64,000 bases of DNA from Eubacterium limosum (GTDB lineage Bacteria > Bacillota > Clostridia > Eubacteriales > Eubacteriaceae), in the NCBI RefSeq assembly GCF_000807675.2, contig NZ_CP019962.1, positions 1,116,001 through 1,180,000 of the forward strand, read 5' to 3'. Position 1 is the stretch's first letter. Each line of letters begins with the position of its first letter. Shown here piece by piece: positions 42,648 through 51,462 of the stretch. Position numbers and translations under genes: made by a program. The notes below the pieces were generated by a model, which saw only the letters and a list, made by a program, of their open reading frames with translations, was not told where the DNA came from and searched no databases.

Positions 42648-43403
42648 ATGAACAGTTTTATTCCATGGATTGGCGGGAAACGGCTCCTTAGAAAATCCAT
42701 CACGGAACTTTTTCCAAAGGATTTTTCCCGTTATATTGAAGTGTTTGGCGGTGCAGGCTGGGCTCTCTTTGCGAAGGAAAAGCATGCAGAATTAGAGGTG
42801 TGGAATGATTATGAAGGGCAGCTGGCGAACCTGTTTCGCTGTGTAAAATACCACCCGGACGCTGTGAAGCAAGAACTGTCCCTGGTCCTTAACTCCAGGG
42901 AGTTTTTTGAAGATTTCAAAACTCAACTCGATCTTAGAGGCTTAACCGATATCCAACGCGCTGCGCGGTATTTTATGATTATCAAGACTTCTTATGCAGC
43001 GGATCGGCGGACATATGGGGCTGTGAAGAAAAACATTCAAAAGAGTATCTCATATCTTAGTGATATCTCAGAACGCCTCAACACCGTTGTTGTTGAGAAC
43101 AGGGATTTTGAAAGTTTGATTCGTGTGTATGATCGACCGACGGCGCTTTTTTATTGTGATCCGCCTTACCACAAAACTGAACAGTATTATACGGCTGAGT
43201 TTAAACAGGAGGATCATGAGCGTTTAAAAGCCTGTTTAAAAGGCATAAAAGGGCGTTTTGTACTAAGTTATAATGATGATGAGTACATACGAAGTCTTTA
43301 TAAAGATTTCAATATTCATGAAGTATCCAGACGAAACTCATTGCTGGAAAGATACGATATTAAAAATAAAGAATATAAAGAATTGATAATTACAAACTAC
43401 TAA
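42648..43403 (+). CDS. DNA adenine N6-methyltransferase (Dam/D12 class)
   Basis: 251 residues. Motif I IEVFGGAGWALF, catalytic motif DPPYHKT and the opening FIPWIGGKRLL define a D12-class adenine methylase. It lies at the right end where Mu carries mom, so it may protect phage DNA from host restriction. Target sequence unknown. Its ribosome site (GGTGA) is modest, and its frame is continuous with the amidase through one UAG. Confidence 0.92.
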   Translation: MNSFIPWIGGKRLLRKSITELFPKDFSRYIEVFGGAGWALFAKEKHAELEVWNDYEGQLANLFRCVKYHPDAVKQELSLVLNSREFFEDFKTQLDLRGLTDIQRAARYFMIIKTSYAADRRTYGAVKKNIQKSISYLSDISERLNTVVVENRDFESLIRVYDRPTALFYCDPPYHKTEQYYTAEFKQEDHERLKACLKGIKGRFVLSYNDDEYIRSLYKDFNIHEVSRRNSLLERYDIKNKEYKELIITNY

Positions 43404-43459
43404 AATATTTTTTTTAACAGATAAATAACCTATTTAGTTATAATGCCACAGTTACCGTT

Positions 43460-43489
43460 ATGATATTATTCAAAGTGATAGAATATCAT
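43460..43489. promoter_or_regulatory. Inverted repeat before the right-end HTH gene
   Basis: ATGATATT and AATATCAT, 8-bp arms separated by 14 bases, just upstream of the GTG start at 43502. Operator-like; possibly bound by the HTH protein itself. Confidence 0.4.
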
Positions 43490-43501
43490 AGGGGTGATAC
43501 C

Positions 43502-43735
43502 GTGATTAAAATACATTTGTCCAGACTACTAGGAGAAAGAAAAATGAACCAGGCAGAACTGGCAAGGCTTACTGACATCAGGCCAACGACAATAAATGAA
43601 TACTATCATGAGTTGGTTGAGCGGGTAAATTTAGAATATCTGGATAGAATATGTGAAGTACTTGATTGCCCGATTGATGAGCTCTTAGAGTATTTGCCAA
43701 ATCAAGCAAAAAGACAGTGGAAAAAAGAAAAATAA
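43502..43735 (+). CDS. Small XRE/Cro HTH regulator at the prophage right end
   Basis: 77 residues from GTG 43502 (GGGGTGA upstream). An ATG at 43460 lies in the inverted repeat and lacks a ribosome site. The HTH segment is NQAELARLTDIRPTTINEYYH, then LDRICEVLDCPIDELLEY. Could regulate the methylase or lysogeny. Last phage gene. Confidence 0.75.
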   Translation: MIKIHLSRLLGERKMNQAELARLTDIRPTTINEYYHELVERVNLEYLDRICEVLDCPIDELLEYLPNQAKRQWKKEK

Positions 43736-43857
43736 AGAAGAAAATTAAAGTGTTTTAATGGTATTAAAAGGCTTTTTAAATAAATGAAAAATAGCGTTAA
43801 GCTATAAAAGATAGAAAACAGCAAAGAAACAACAATATATAATGATAAAACATTGAA

Positions 43858-43902
43858 GAGAAGCAATTACGTTCAATCATACGTGACCGCTTCTCTTTTT
43901 TT
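43858..43902 (+). terminator. Right-end prophage terminator
   Basis: GAGAAGC/GCTTCTC outer stem with an inner ACGT/ACGT pairing, followed by seven T. Insulates host genes from the late operon. Confidence 0.75.
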
Positions 43903-43910
43903 GTGTTTTG

Positions 43911-43946
43911 CGTGAAAAAGTTTTGTATTTTGTGCGAAAAGCTACA
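43911..43946. other. Prophage right end (attR)
   Basis: GCGTGAAAAA and TGCGAAAAG motifs, then GCTACA. The terminal CA is followed at once by host-like coding sequence (ISFCGAAAAGAYL). No matching 5-bp target duplication (ATATT) was found next to a TG on the left side. Confidence 0.5.
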
Positions 43947-44704
43947 ATATTTCCTTTTGCGGCGCGGCAGCGGCCGGCGCTTATCTCATGCGCAGGGGAA
44001 AGATGGAGAGCGGCGCAGATATCATCACGCCGCTGTGTAAATACAATGATGGCGCTGCGCTGCTGGTCGGCGGGGTGTTCGGCGTTTTCGGCTACCTTAT
44101 TGAGTTTGTGATCTCAGACCTGTTTGGGGTAAATGTGCTCAATCTGGCAGGCTGGACCGATACGGTTGCTATCACCGTTTTCCTGAACGGCCTGCTCACC
44201 CGTCTCACACTGGGGACGAGCGGTTTCTTTGGAAAATGGGAAGGGGAAAAGCATGTTTTCCTGCCGGATAAAAACAGGTTTACCTTTCTGCTGGTCCTGG
44301 GCGCCGGCAGCAGTCTGTTGGTAGGCTGTATCACGGTGGCGCTTGGACAGATGGGGCTTGACGGTTCCCAGGAAGCTATGTACCTGTTTAACAACATGGG
44401 GTCTTTTGCCTTTGGGATTGCGGCAATCTGTTTCCTATGGCTGCCGATGAAGCTGCCAATGGAAAACCTTCACCAGATCATTTTACCGGCGGCGACCACT
44501 GTCCTTACGGTTTTTGCGGTAACCCAGAACGCAGTTTTGTCGATTATCGGCGGTGTTATTATCGGTATGATCGGCGCAGTTCTCTGTGATATTGCGGCGC
44601 GTACTTTCAATACGAATACCGACAGCCATATCGACCCACCGGCTTTTACCATCGCTGTACTGCAAATTTTTAATTTTTCAATTTTGCCAATGCTTCTGGC
44701 ATGA
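43947..44704 (+). pseudogene. Membrane protein gene, 5'-truncated by the prophage
   Basis: The open frame begins in phage DNA (stop at 43913-43915) and reads into FCGAAAAGAYLMRRGKMESGADIITPL before the first good ATG at 43988, so the real N-terminus is missing. The rest has about six hydrophobic segments (e.g. ALLVGGVFGVFGYLIEFVI, FTFLLVLGAGSSLLVGCITVAL). It resembles large clostridial membrane proteins of unknown function, perhaps the DUF7973 group; this is uncertain. A shortened protein from 43988 (238 residues) might still be made. Confidence 0.6.
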
Positions 44705-44741
44705 TCATAATGCTCCCTAATTAAATTATCATATAAAGAGG

Positions 44742-44770
44742 AACGCCTGACAGCAGGCGTTTTTCTTTTT
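44742..44770 (+). terminator. Terminator of the truncated membrane-protein gene
   Basis: AACGCCTG-ACAG-CAGGCGTT followed by TTTCTTTTT. Confidence 0.88.
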
Positions 44771-44846
44771 GAGAGGAAAGATGTGCAGTGAGAATAGTAT
44801 AAAAATGGGTATAAACAAGAAAAAGTTGAAAATAAGGAGAAATACA

Positions 44847-45911
44847 ATGCTTATATATGCTGTTAATCTCATTTATCTCTTGTTTTTCCTACTTGTATAT
44901 CTACAGGATCGAAGAAGACTGATCAATGGGTTTCTGTTTTTTATTTTATTGATGATCAGCGGTCTTTCACTTGTCATGCTGGCGGGTGAAACAGGAAATC
45001 CGTTTTTATTTTTCCTGCTTGTTATTATCGCAATGGCAGCCGTCCTGCTTCTGTTTACAGGCGTGTTTATTATTCTGGCAATTTCTTTTTACAGCGCCGT
45101 GAACCTGCTGAGAAAGGAAGGGCGCAGCAAAGCCAATCTACTCAGTTTGCTGGTAGGCATCGGTATTCTGCTGTGGCTGGTTTTGGGAATGGTTTCCTTT
45201 AAAAATGTCGAGATCAACGATGTACTCTCAGTTATTATGCTGGTGGTCAACACAATCTTATTATACCTTCTGCTCGTGTTTTCAAATTTTATTTTGTCAT
45301 CCTTTATTTATGGGATTTACAGGCCGTTTTTCAGGCAGGATTACATGATTGTACTGGGTTCTGGCCTGATGGGCGGGAATAGAGTTACGCCGCTGCTGGC
45401 TGGCCGGATCGACAGGGCCCTCAAGGTTTACCGGCGGCAGGCGGATAAAAAAAAGAAACCGCCCATGCTTATCATGTCTGGCGGCAAGGGCGGCGATGAG
45501 CAGATTGCCGAGGGCGAAGCCATGAAGCGGTACGCCCTGGAGCAGGGGATTCCAGAGGATCGTATTCTGGTCGAGGATCAATCTGAAAATACCTATGAAA
45601 ATATGCTGTTTTCCAGACAACTCATCGAAAGCCGGGAAGCGGATATGAAACACCTGCACATTTTGTTCTCAACCTCCAATTATCATGTTTTCCGTGCAGG
45701 CATCTATGCCAGAAAGGCAGAGCTTAAGGCTCAGGGCATTGGCGCGAAAACAAAATTCTACTTTTGGTATAACGCACTGCTTAGGGAGTATGTGGCAATT
45801 CTGGCGATGCATAAGAAGACGCATATTGTCTGCATGCTTATTTTGCTGGTCATTGTGGGACTTGCAAGTCTTCTGATACACCATCCGGATATTGTTACCC
45901 AATTTATTTAA
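44847..45911 (+). CDS. YdcF/DUF218-family membrane protein
   Basis: 354 residues from ATG 44847 (AAGGAG upstream; earlier in-frame codons lack a site). Four to five transmembrane segments fill the first ~150 residues. A DUF218 domain follows (DYMIVLGSGLMGGNRVTPLLAGRIDRAL; IMSGGKGGDEQIAEGEAMKRYAL; ENTYENMLFSRQ). There is one final membrane span. Family members take part in envelope functions; the exact role is unknown. Single-gene unit. Confidence 0.85.
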   Translation: MLIYAVNLIYLLFFLLVYLQDRRRLINGFLFFILLMISGLSLVMLAGETGNPFLFFLLVIIAMAAVLLLFTGVFIILAISFYSAVNLLRKEGRSKANLLSLLVGIGILLWLVLGMVSFKNVEINDVLSVIMLVVNTILLYLLLVFSNFILSSFIYGIYRPFFRQDYMIVLGSGLMGGNRVTPLLAGRIDRALKVYRRQADKKKKPPMLIMSGGKGGDEQIAEGEAMKRYALEQGIPEDRILVEDQSENTYENMLFSRQLIESREADMKHLHILFSTSNYHVFRAGIYARKAELKAQGIGAKTKFYFWYNALLREYVAILAMHKKTHIVCMLILLVIVGLASLLIHHPDIVTQFI

Positions 45912-46064
45912 AAAATAGTGTTGCTTTTCTCCAAAGACTGTGCTAATATACCTATTAAAGAATTTACGTTATTATGTAATTACATTAAAACATGAGAGCT
46001 GCACATTATTTTCAGTAGGGGAAATATAATAGGGTGCAGGCGTGATCCAGAGGAGGAGTTAATA

Positions 46065-47096
46065 ATGAGAACATTCGTTGTTGGAAAAGACGGAAGCATG
46101 TCCCTTGAAGAGGTAAATAAGCCAAGATATGATGAGCACCAGGCATTGGTTAAAACAATTGCCTGCGGTATGTGCGGTACAGATGTCAAACTGCTTCACC
46201 GCACTTTTAAGGGCTTTCCAGAGTCGGTATACCCGATTATGCTGGGCCATGAAGGCGTGGGAGAGGTCGTTGAAGTCGGCGCAAAGGTAAAGGGCTTAAA
46301 ACCTGGCGATAAGGTGCTGCTGCCCTTTGTCGATCCAGACGAGGAAAATCTGCCTGGGCTTGGCTCAGGCTGGGGCGCGTTGAGCGAGTACGCTGTAGTA
46401 TGCGACCCGCAGGCTTACCCGGAGGGAGAAGCGCCGGAATGTGCTTATGCCCAGACTGTGCTTGATGACGACCTGGACCCGGTAGACGCGGTTATGATCA
46501 TCACCTTCCGCGAGGTTTTATCCTCCATCCGTTACTTCGGTATCCAGCCCACAGACTCTGTTGTGGTCTTTGGCTGCGGTCCGGTTGGGCTGACCTATAT
46601 GAAGTTCATGAGACTGCTTGGGGTTAAAAATCTGATTGCCTGCGACATTGTACCGGAAAAACTGGAACAGGCCAAAGCGCATGGCGCTACACATCTGATC
46701 AACAGCAAGGATCAGGATGTGCGTGAGGAAGTACGGAAGATTTTCCCAGAAGGCGTGGATTTTGTACTGGACGCCGCCGGTTCACCAGCCATTGTAAACC
46801 AGGGTATGGGGCTGATCAAGGACCGTGGGGCAGTACTGTGCTACGGCGTGCCAGAAAAAGAAGAAATCACCATTGATTTCAGCCAGGCTGACTACAACTG
46901 GCGTGTTATTTACCAGCAGATGCCAAGAAAGAGCGAAGAAGGAAAAGCCCATGAACAGGTTCTGGAATGGATGCGCTCCGGTCAGCTGGAAATCAAAGAC
47001 TTTATTTCGGATTACTTTAAGTTTGGTGACAGCATTGAAGCCTATGAAAAGCTGCTGGACCGCAAGGTGATGAAAAAAGGGATTATTACATTTTAG
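46065..47096 (+). CDS. Zinc-dependent alcohol dehydrogenase (MDR family)
   Basis: 343 residues. Catalytic zinc ligands appear in CGMCGTD and GHEGVGEVVEVG; the NAD(P) Rossmann motif is VVVFGCGPVGLTYMKFMRLLG. The four-cysteine structural zinc lobe of classical enzymes is not evident (region FVDPDEENLPGLGSG). AGGAGGAG site. Substrate unknown, possibly a sugar alcohol or amino alcohol. Convergent with mttB1 across a shared terminator. Confidence 0.9.
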   Translation: MRTFVVGKDGSMSLEEVNKPRYDEHQALVKTIACGMCGTDVKLLHRTFKGFPESVYPIMLGHEGVGEVVEVGAKVKGLKPGDKVLLPFVDPDEENLPGLGSGWGALSEYAVVCDPQAYPEGEAPECAYAQTVLDDDLDPVDAVMIITFREVLSSIRYFGIQPTDSVVVFGCGPVGLTYMKFMRLLGVKNLIACDIVPEKLEQAKAHGATHLINSKDQDVREEVRKIFPEGVDFVLDAAGSPAIVNQGMGLIKDRGAVLCYGVPEKEEITIDFSQADYNWRVIYQQMPRKSEEGKAHEQVLEWMRSGQLEIKDFISDYFKFGDSIEAYEKLLDRKVMKKGIITF

Positions 47097-47110
47097 ATAA
47101 CGCATTTGCA

Positions 47111-47150
47111 AAAAAGGCAGATGCCCTTTCACAGGGCCGCTGCCTTTTTT
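47111..47150. terminator. Bidirectional terminator between adh and mttB1
   Basis: AAAAAGGCAG pairs with CTGCCTTTTT, with an inner GCCCT/AGGGC stem. A- and T-tracts on both sides serve both strands. Confidence 0.88.
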
Positions 47151-47163
47151 TAGTCAGTTTTAA

Positions 47164-48603
47164 TTATAATATATTTCGATATTTTTCATGAATATAAGGA
47201 TTAAGGAGTTCGGCCTGTTCTTTTGTTATATCCGCAGGGATAAAGCTTTCCAGTCTTTTCTTAACCGCATCTTCGACCCGGTCGTTTACAGAGAGGCTGC
47301 CTTTATTTTGCCATTGGTTTGGGTCGTCCTTATTAAAATATTTTGGCAGATAAACTTCTTCCCGGTACATTTTTGGCGTGCGTCCTTTTAAGAAAACGCC
47401 ACGAGGACCTGTTTTTTTCAAAAGGTCAAAGCAGAAGTTTTCATCATTGCAGTTAATCCCCTCGGTCATCCGGCAGGCCATATGATGTATTTCTTCATCG
47501 ACTAAGAATTTTTCGAAATCAGATACATTAAAAGAACCCATACAGCCGCAGGTGTGGAAGACAATATCGGCACCGGCATTGCGTGTTGTCAAAATATTCA
47601 TCATTGACTCCGCGCCAGCCTGCACATCTAGCTCCTTCGCATCACTCAGGGAACCTCCTGTTCTAAAAGGCAGGCCATACCGGTCTGCCAGGCCGGCAAC
47701 AGCATAGATGACTAATGAGCACTCTGGGGAGCCGATCGCCAATTGGATGGTACGCATATCGGTTGCCGCAGAGGTATTTCCATAGACCACATTGGCATCT
47801 GGATTGACCAGCTTGGCGAGGGTGTAACCAGCCAGTATTTCAGCGTTTGTCATTGCGAGCATTGATGCTAATGAAGGAGGCGCTGTCATCAATGGCATTG
47901 CACAGGGAGTGATGATCATTGCCTGCTGTGTTTCGGCTAAAATAAAAATACGTTCGATAGGATCGTGGTCTAACGTTAAGGGTGATAGGGTGTTTACGAC
48001 ATAAGCGCTGTGAGTACCCTCTGTTCCCTCAAAACGGTTAACAAGCTCAAGGCTTTTTCGGTAAACCTCCGAGCCTTTTTCTTTACCATCGATGATAAAT
48101 GTGTTTGGGGCAGACATCAGCATGGGTTTTTGACTGTATTTTAAAACCATCGCGACATTGCCAAAGACTTTCTGATCTTCAGAATAAGAATCATCATAGC
48201 TCAGGAAGTAATTCATAGTAGATACCTTTGTAATATCGCTGGTGTCCGAAAGCTTGAATTGGTCAATGACATCCTGATTTGTCATTTTTTTAATACCACC
48301 GTGGTTATGATGTCTGTACACATTTCCTAAAATTGGAACACCGTATTGCTGGCCGCTCCCGATTTCAAGATCGCCCTTACAGGATTTGATGGTAAACTGT
48401 TTTTTTGCATATTTTAAAGCCTCGTTGAGAAGGGATTCGGGAATAAACACTGTTTCATTTTCGACCTTCGCGCCATATTTTTTGAAAAGCGACAGGGCAC
48501 CTTCGTGTTCAAATTTAATGCCTATTTCCGATAGAATGCGAAGCGTATATTCGTGAATTTTTTCAATTTTTGATTTGCTGATATAATTTTCATAATTTTT
48601 CAT
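47164..48603 (-). CDS. MttB-family methyltransferase without amber codon (mttB1)
   Basis: 479 residues with no internal UAG, so it is a non-pyrrolysine member of the trimethylamine methyltransferase superfamily (relatives act on glycine betaine, proline betaine, carnitine or butyrobetaine). Conserved stretches include PILGNVYRHHNHGG, LTLDHDPIERIFILAE, PDANVVYGNTSAATDMRTIQLAIGSPE and GAESMMNILTTRNAGADIVFH. It would demethylate a quaternary amine onto a corrinoid protein not encoded here. Follows BCCT1 by 23 bases. Its operon has lost its upstream promoter region (see 50898 junction). Confidence 0.92.
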   Translation of the reverse strand: MKNYENYISKSKIEKIHEYTLRILSEIGIKFEHEGALSLFKKYGAKVENETVFIPESLLNEALKYAKKQFTIKSCKGDLEIGSGQQYGVPILGNVYRHHNHGGIKKMTNQDVIDQFKLSDTSDITKVSTMNYFLSYDDSYSEDQKVFGNVAMVLKYSQKPMLMSAPNTFIIDGKEKGSEVYRKSLELVNRFEGTEGTHSAYVVNTLSPLTLDHDPIERIFILAETQQAMIITPCAMPLMTAPPSLASMLAMTNAEILAGYTLAKLVNPDANVVYGNTSAATDMRTIQLAIGSPECSLVIYAVAGLADRYGLPFRTGGSLSDAKELDVQAGAESMMNILTTRNAGADIVFHTCGCMGSFNVSDFEKFLVDEEIHHMACRMTEGINCNDENFCFDLLKKTGPRGVFLKGRTPKMYREEVYLPKYFNKDDPNQWQNKGSLSVNDRVEDAVKKRLESFIPADITKEQAELLNPYIHEKYRNIL

Positions 48604-48626
48604 GATGAGACTCCTTTGAATGAATT

Positions 48627-50138
48627 CTAAATTTTATTTTCCCTCTTTAAACTCAGGAACAGGCTGAGTAACAAGAGGAGTATGACGATAATATAAGGTA
48701 AGGTGAAGAAAACAGAGACCTGCTGCATTGCATTGATGCCGCCTGAAAAAATAAGCATACAGGCTAAAGCGCCGATCAGAATACTCCATAAAACCCTGAA
48801 AAAATGACTGCGGATTTCTTCTCCTTTGCAGCTCATGGTAACAAGCACCTGAGTAGATGCGTCTGCGGAGGTAATGAAGAAAATAGCCAGGCTGATCATA
48901 ATCAGTACACAGGATATCAGCGGTACTGGCAAATTTTGAAGCAATGCAAAGATACCGCCGGTGCTGTCCTTAAGAACCGCTTCGGCGATAAGGCCATTGC
49001 CGTCCTGGCTCATTTTTAAAGCGCTTCCCCCAATGACGGAGAACCAAATGCAGCTAAACAGCGTGGGGATTAATAAGACAACCGTGACAAATTCACGGAT
49101 GGTGCGCCCTTTGGAAATTTTTGCGATAAAGATTCCGACAAAGGGAGACCAGAGAATCCACATTGCCCAGTAAAAGATTGTCCAGTTACTCATCCAGTTG
49201 TAGCCTTTGGCTGTTTCTATAGTCTGCTGTGCATCAGTAAAGAAGGAGAGGCTGATAAAATGAGATAAGTAACCGCCAATGCCTTCAATAAGTGTATTTA
49301 CGCAATAGATGGTTGGTCCAAAAATAAAGACAAAAATAATGAAAGCTACTGCGAGCTGCATGTTAAAGTCGCTGATGCGTTTCATGCCTTTTTCAATACC
49401 GAGCATTGATGAAAGGGTAAATGCAACTGTTCCTGCAATAATGACGCAAATGGTAGTGAGCAGTGTATTGGGAATTCCAAATACAATGTTTAAGCCTGAG
49501 CTGATTTGAAGCGCTCCCATTCCAAAGGAAATTGAAATGCCCAAAAGTGTGATGATAATGGTGAGGGCATCAAGGGAGATATTCAGCAAGCGGTGTTTTT
49601 TGCCTGGAAATAAAGGGGCAATACAGGAACTGACCAGAGGGCTTGTCTTTTTCCGGTAATGGAAATAAGCGAAGGGCAATGCCACAGAGGTATAGATTGC
49701 CCAGGGATGAATGCCCCAATGAAAGAAAGTAATATGCATACTTTCAGTAGCCGCAGCGCCTGTCCAGGCCTGCGCAGTCAGCGGATCCATAAAATGAGAC
49801 ATGGGCTCGGTAACGCCGAAAAAGATAAGGCCAACGCCCATCCCAGCGCTGAACATCATTGCGAACCAGCTTAAATTACTAAATTCGGGTCGGTCTGTAT
49901 CTTTGCCTAAGCGGATACGCCCATATTTACTGAAAGCAATAAATAAACAGAAAACAATAATGATGTCAGCGGCTAAAACAAAGCACCATTTGAAGTTCTG
50001 CATAAGAAAATTAAATATTTTTTCAGAAATCTGACCCATTTGGACAGGTGCGATAAAAAAACTGAGGACTAAAAGTCCGCAGACCAGAAAAGCGGTCATA
50101 AATACAGGCTTGTCCATTTTTTTGAGTAATTCTTTCAT
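48627..50138 (-). CDS. BCCT-family betaine/carnitine/choline transporter (BCCT1)
   Basis: 503 residues, 12 membrane segments. The GMGVGLIFFGVTEPMSHF glycine-rich stretch and WAMWILWSPFVGIFIAKISKGRTIREFV are family hallmarks. It likely imports the substrate of mttB1. Transcribed after the MFS remnant with a 31-base gap and before mttB1. AAAGGAG site precedes the ATG. Confidence 0.93.
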   Translation of the reverse strand: MKELLKKMDKPVFMTAFLVCGLLVLSFFIAPVQMGQISEKIFNFLMQNFKWCFVLAADIIIVFCLFIAFSKYGRIRLGKDTDRPEFSNLSWFAMMFSAGMGVGLIFFGVTEPMSHFMDPLTAQAWTGAAATESMHITFFHWGIHPWAIYTSVALPFAYFHYRKKTSPLVSSCIAPLFPGKKHRLLNISLDALTIIITLLGISISFGMGALQISSGLNIVFGIPNTLLTTICVIIAGTVAFTLSSMLGIEKGMKRISDFNMQLAVAFIIFVFIFGPTIYCVNTLIEGIGGYLSHFISLSFFTDAQQTIETAKGYNWMSNWTIFYWAMWILWSPFVGIFIAKISKGRTIREFVTVVLLIPTLFSCIWFSVIGGSALKMSQDGNGLIAEAVLKDSTGGIFALLQNLPVPLISCVLIMISLAIFFITSADASTQVLVTMSCKGEEIRSHFFRVLWSILIGALACMLIFSGGINAMQQVSVFFTLPYIIVILLLLLSLFLSLKRENKI

Positions 50139-50169
50139 TTAAGCTCCTTTCACAATGAAGATAAGCTGT

Positions 50170-50898
50170 TTAGCCGGTTTGTTTTTTTGTGTGCTTTTTA
50201 TGAATCAGCAGGCAGGCGACAATGCCGAGAGCACTTGCTACGCCCAGTAAAATAAATATTTTATTAAAGCCCGCGTTAATGTTTCCGGCGGATGTGGCGG
50301 CGTCAATCCACGATCCCGCAATAGGGCTGACGAGAATCTGAGGAATAAAACCAATGCAGGAAATAACACCGGTACACATCCCGGTCATTTCGATGGGAAT
50401 GCCAGCTTCGCCCATAACAGACCAGTAGGTTGATTTGATGGCGTTAAAGCAGAGCGACAAAAACAGTGTAAGTGCGATGGATAAGGCGACTACTTTGCTG
50501 CTGAAAATGAGCGAAAGGCCAAGAATGCAGGTAAGAGCAAAGAAGATTGAGACGGCCTTACTTTTGGTCGACATTTTATCCGCAATGATGCCGCCAATAA
50601 TTCCTGAAAGAAAAACAATGATGTAATTTCTGAAAATAGAAATGGTACTTGCAATGCTTTCGGGAAGCTTGAGAATCTGCGTTGTATAAGTGCCCAGATA
50701 GCCGGTACAGCACATATAAACCGTAATGCCGCAGGCGATAACAAAGATGGTCAGCCAAGTTCCTTTAAGCTTAAGGGCGTCGATCATACGATAGCTTTTT
50801 TCGCCAGCGGAGGTCTGGTCAGGTTCTTTTGTATCTTTTGGCAGTACAATGGCCAGTGCAATTGCAATGATGATAAAGACCGCGACATTAACCCATAT
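50170..50898 (-). pseudogene. MFS transporter remnant, N-terminal half deleted
   Basis: The minus frame is open from 50898 (IWVNVAVFIIIAIALAIVLPKD) and matches the C-terminal ~235 residues of the intact transporter at 51463-52719, e.g. SLCFNAIKSTYWSVMGEAGIPxEMTG. About 180 N-terminal residues are absent, and sequence upstream of 50898 belongs to an activator gene on the other strand. A protein from ATG 50787 (205 residues) would have only half the helices and should not transport. Confidence 0.9.
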
Positions 50899-51372
50899 GA
50901 GGATCTATACTGGCGGATCAATGCAATTTCATCTACGATTCCACCTTTGAGGAAACGCAAAGCCGATATCGTGCCTCTGGCCTTCCATTTCCTGAAACTA
51001 AACAATAAAACCCATACCATACAGAAGTTTTTTGCGCCGGAGTTTTTACCCTTGCTGCTGCAGTATGACTGGCTGGGGAATGTTCGGGAATTAAAAAATG
51101 TGATTGACCGCTGTTATATTCTTTCCCCTGGGTACACGATCTATCCCGATAAGCTGCCGAAGGATATTTCACTTTTGGAAGACAGTTACTATGAAAGTTC
51201 CTCCAATGACTATGACTCAATTATGGATTCTTTTGAACGGCAGCTTATACGAGAGGTGTTTAAAAAAGAAAAAACCATCGCGAGTGTGCAAAGAGAACTC
51301 GGACTGTCCCAAAATAAGGCTTATCGGCTTGTTAAAAAATATTGTAGGGATTTGATAAAAAAAGACAGTTGA
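50899..51372 (+). pseudogene. Sigma-54 activator remnant, C-terminal third only
   Basis: From 50899 the frame reads EDLYWRINAISSTIPPLRKRKADIVPLAFHFLK and continues through the Fis-type HTH (TIASVQRELGLSQNKAYRLVKKYC). This matches residues 307-461 of the activator at 54518. The PAS domain and Walker motifs are lost. The junction with the MFS remnant is at 50898/50899. A product from TTG/ATG codons near 50947 would be a bare DNA-binding domain. Confidence 0.9.
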
Positions 51373-51381
51373 AAAATATAT

Positions 51382-51449
51382 CCGGGAACAACCCTTTGGA
51401 AGCTTTACGAACTGCTGACAAAGGGTTGTGGTGTTTATACTTTTCCCGG
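51382..51449. terminator. Nested hairpin between convergent remnant and MFS gene
   Basis: ACAACCCTTTG (51388-51398) pairs with CAAAGGGTTGT (51419-51429), and outer CCGGGA/TCCCGG arms enclose it. It can end transcription from both sides. Confidence 0.7.
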
Positions 51450-51462
51450 CTATTGTGTCTTA

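Larger units (their letters stand above)
9866..43946 (+). mobile_element. Mu-like transposable prophage with siphovirus structural genes
   Basis: The order repressor, early region, DDE transposase, MuB-like ATPase, GemA, Mor, terminase, head, tail, lysis and DNA methylase is that of a transposable phage. The head genes resemble SPP1 rather than Mu, and no contractile sheath gene is present. The right end is placed at the CA of 43945-43946 because host-like coding sequence begins immediately after it and TGCGAAAAGCTACA resembles an end site. The left boundary is approximate (9.86-9.9 kb). All major modules are open, so it may be intact, but the junctions are odd. Confidence 0.8.
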
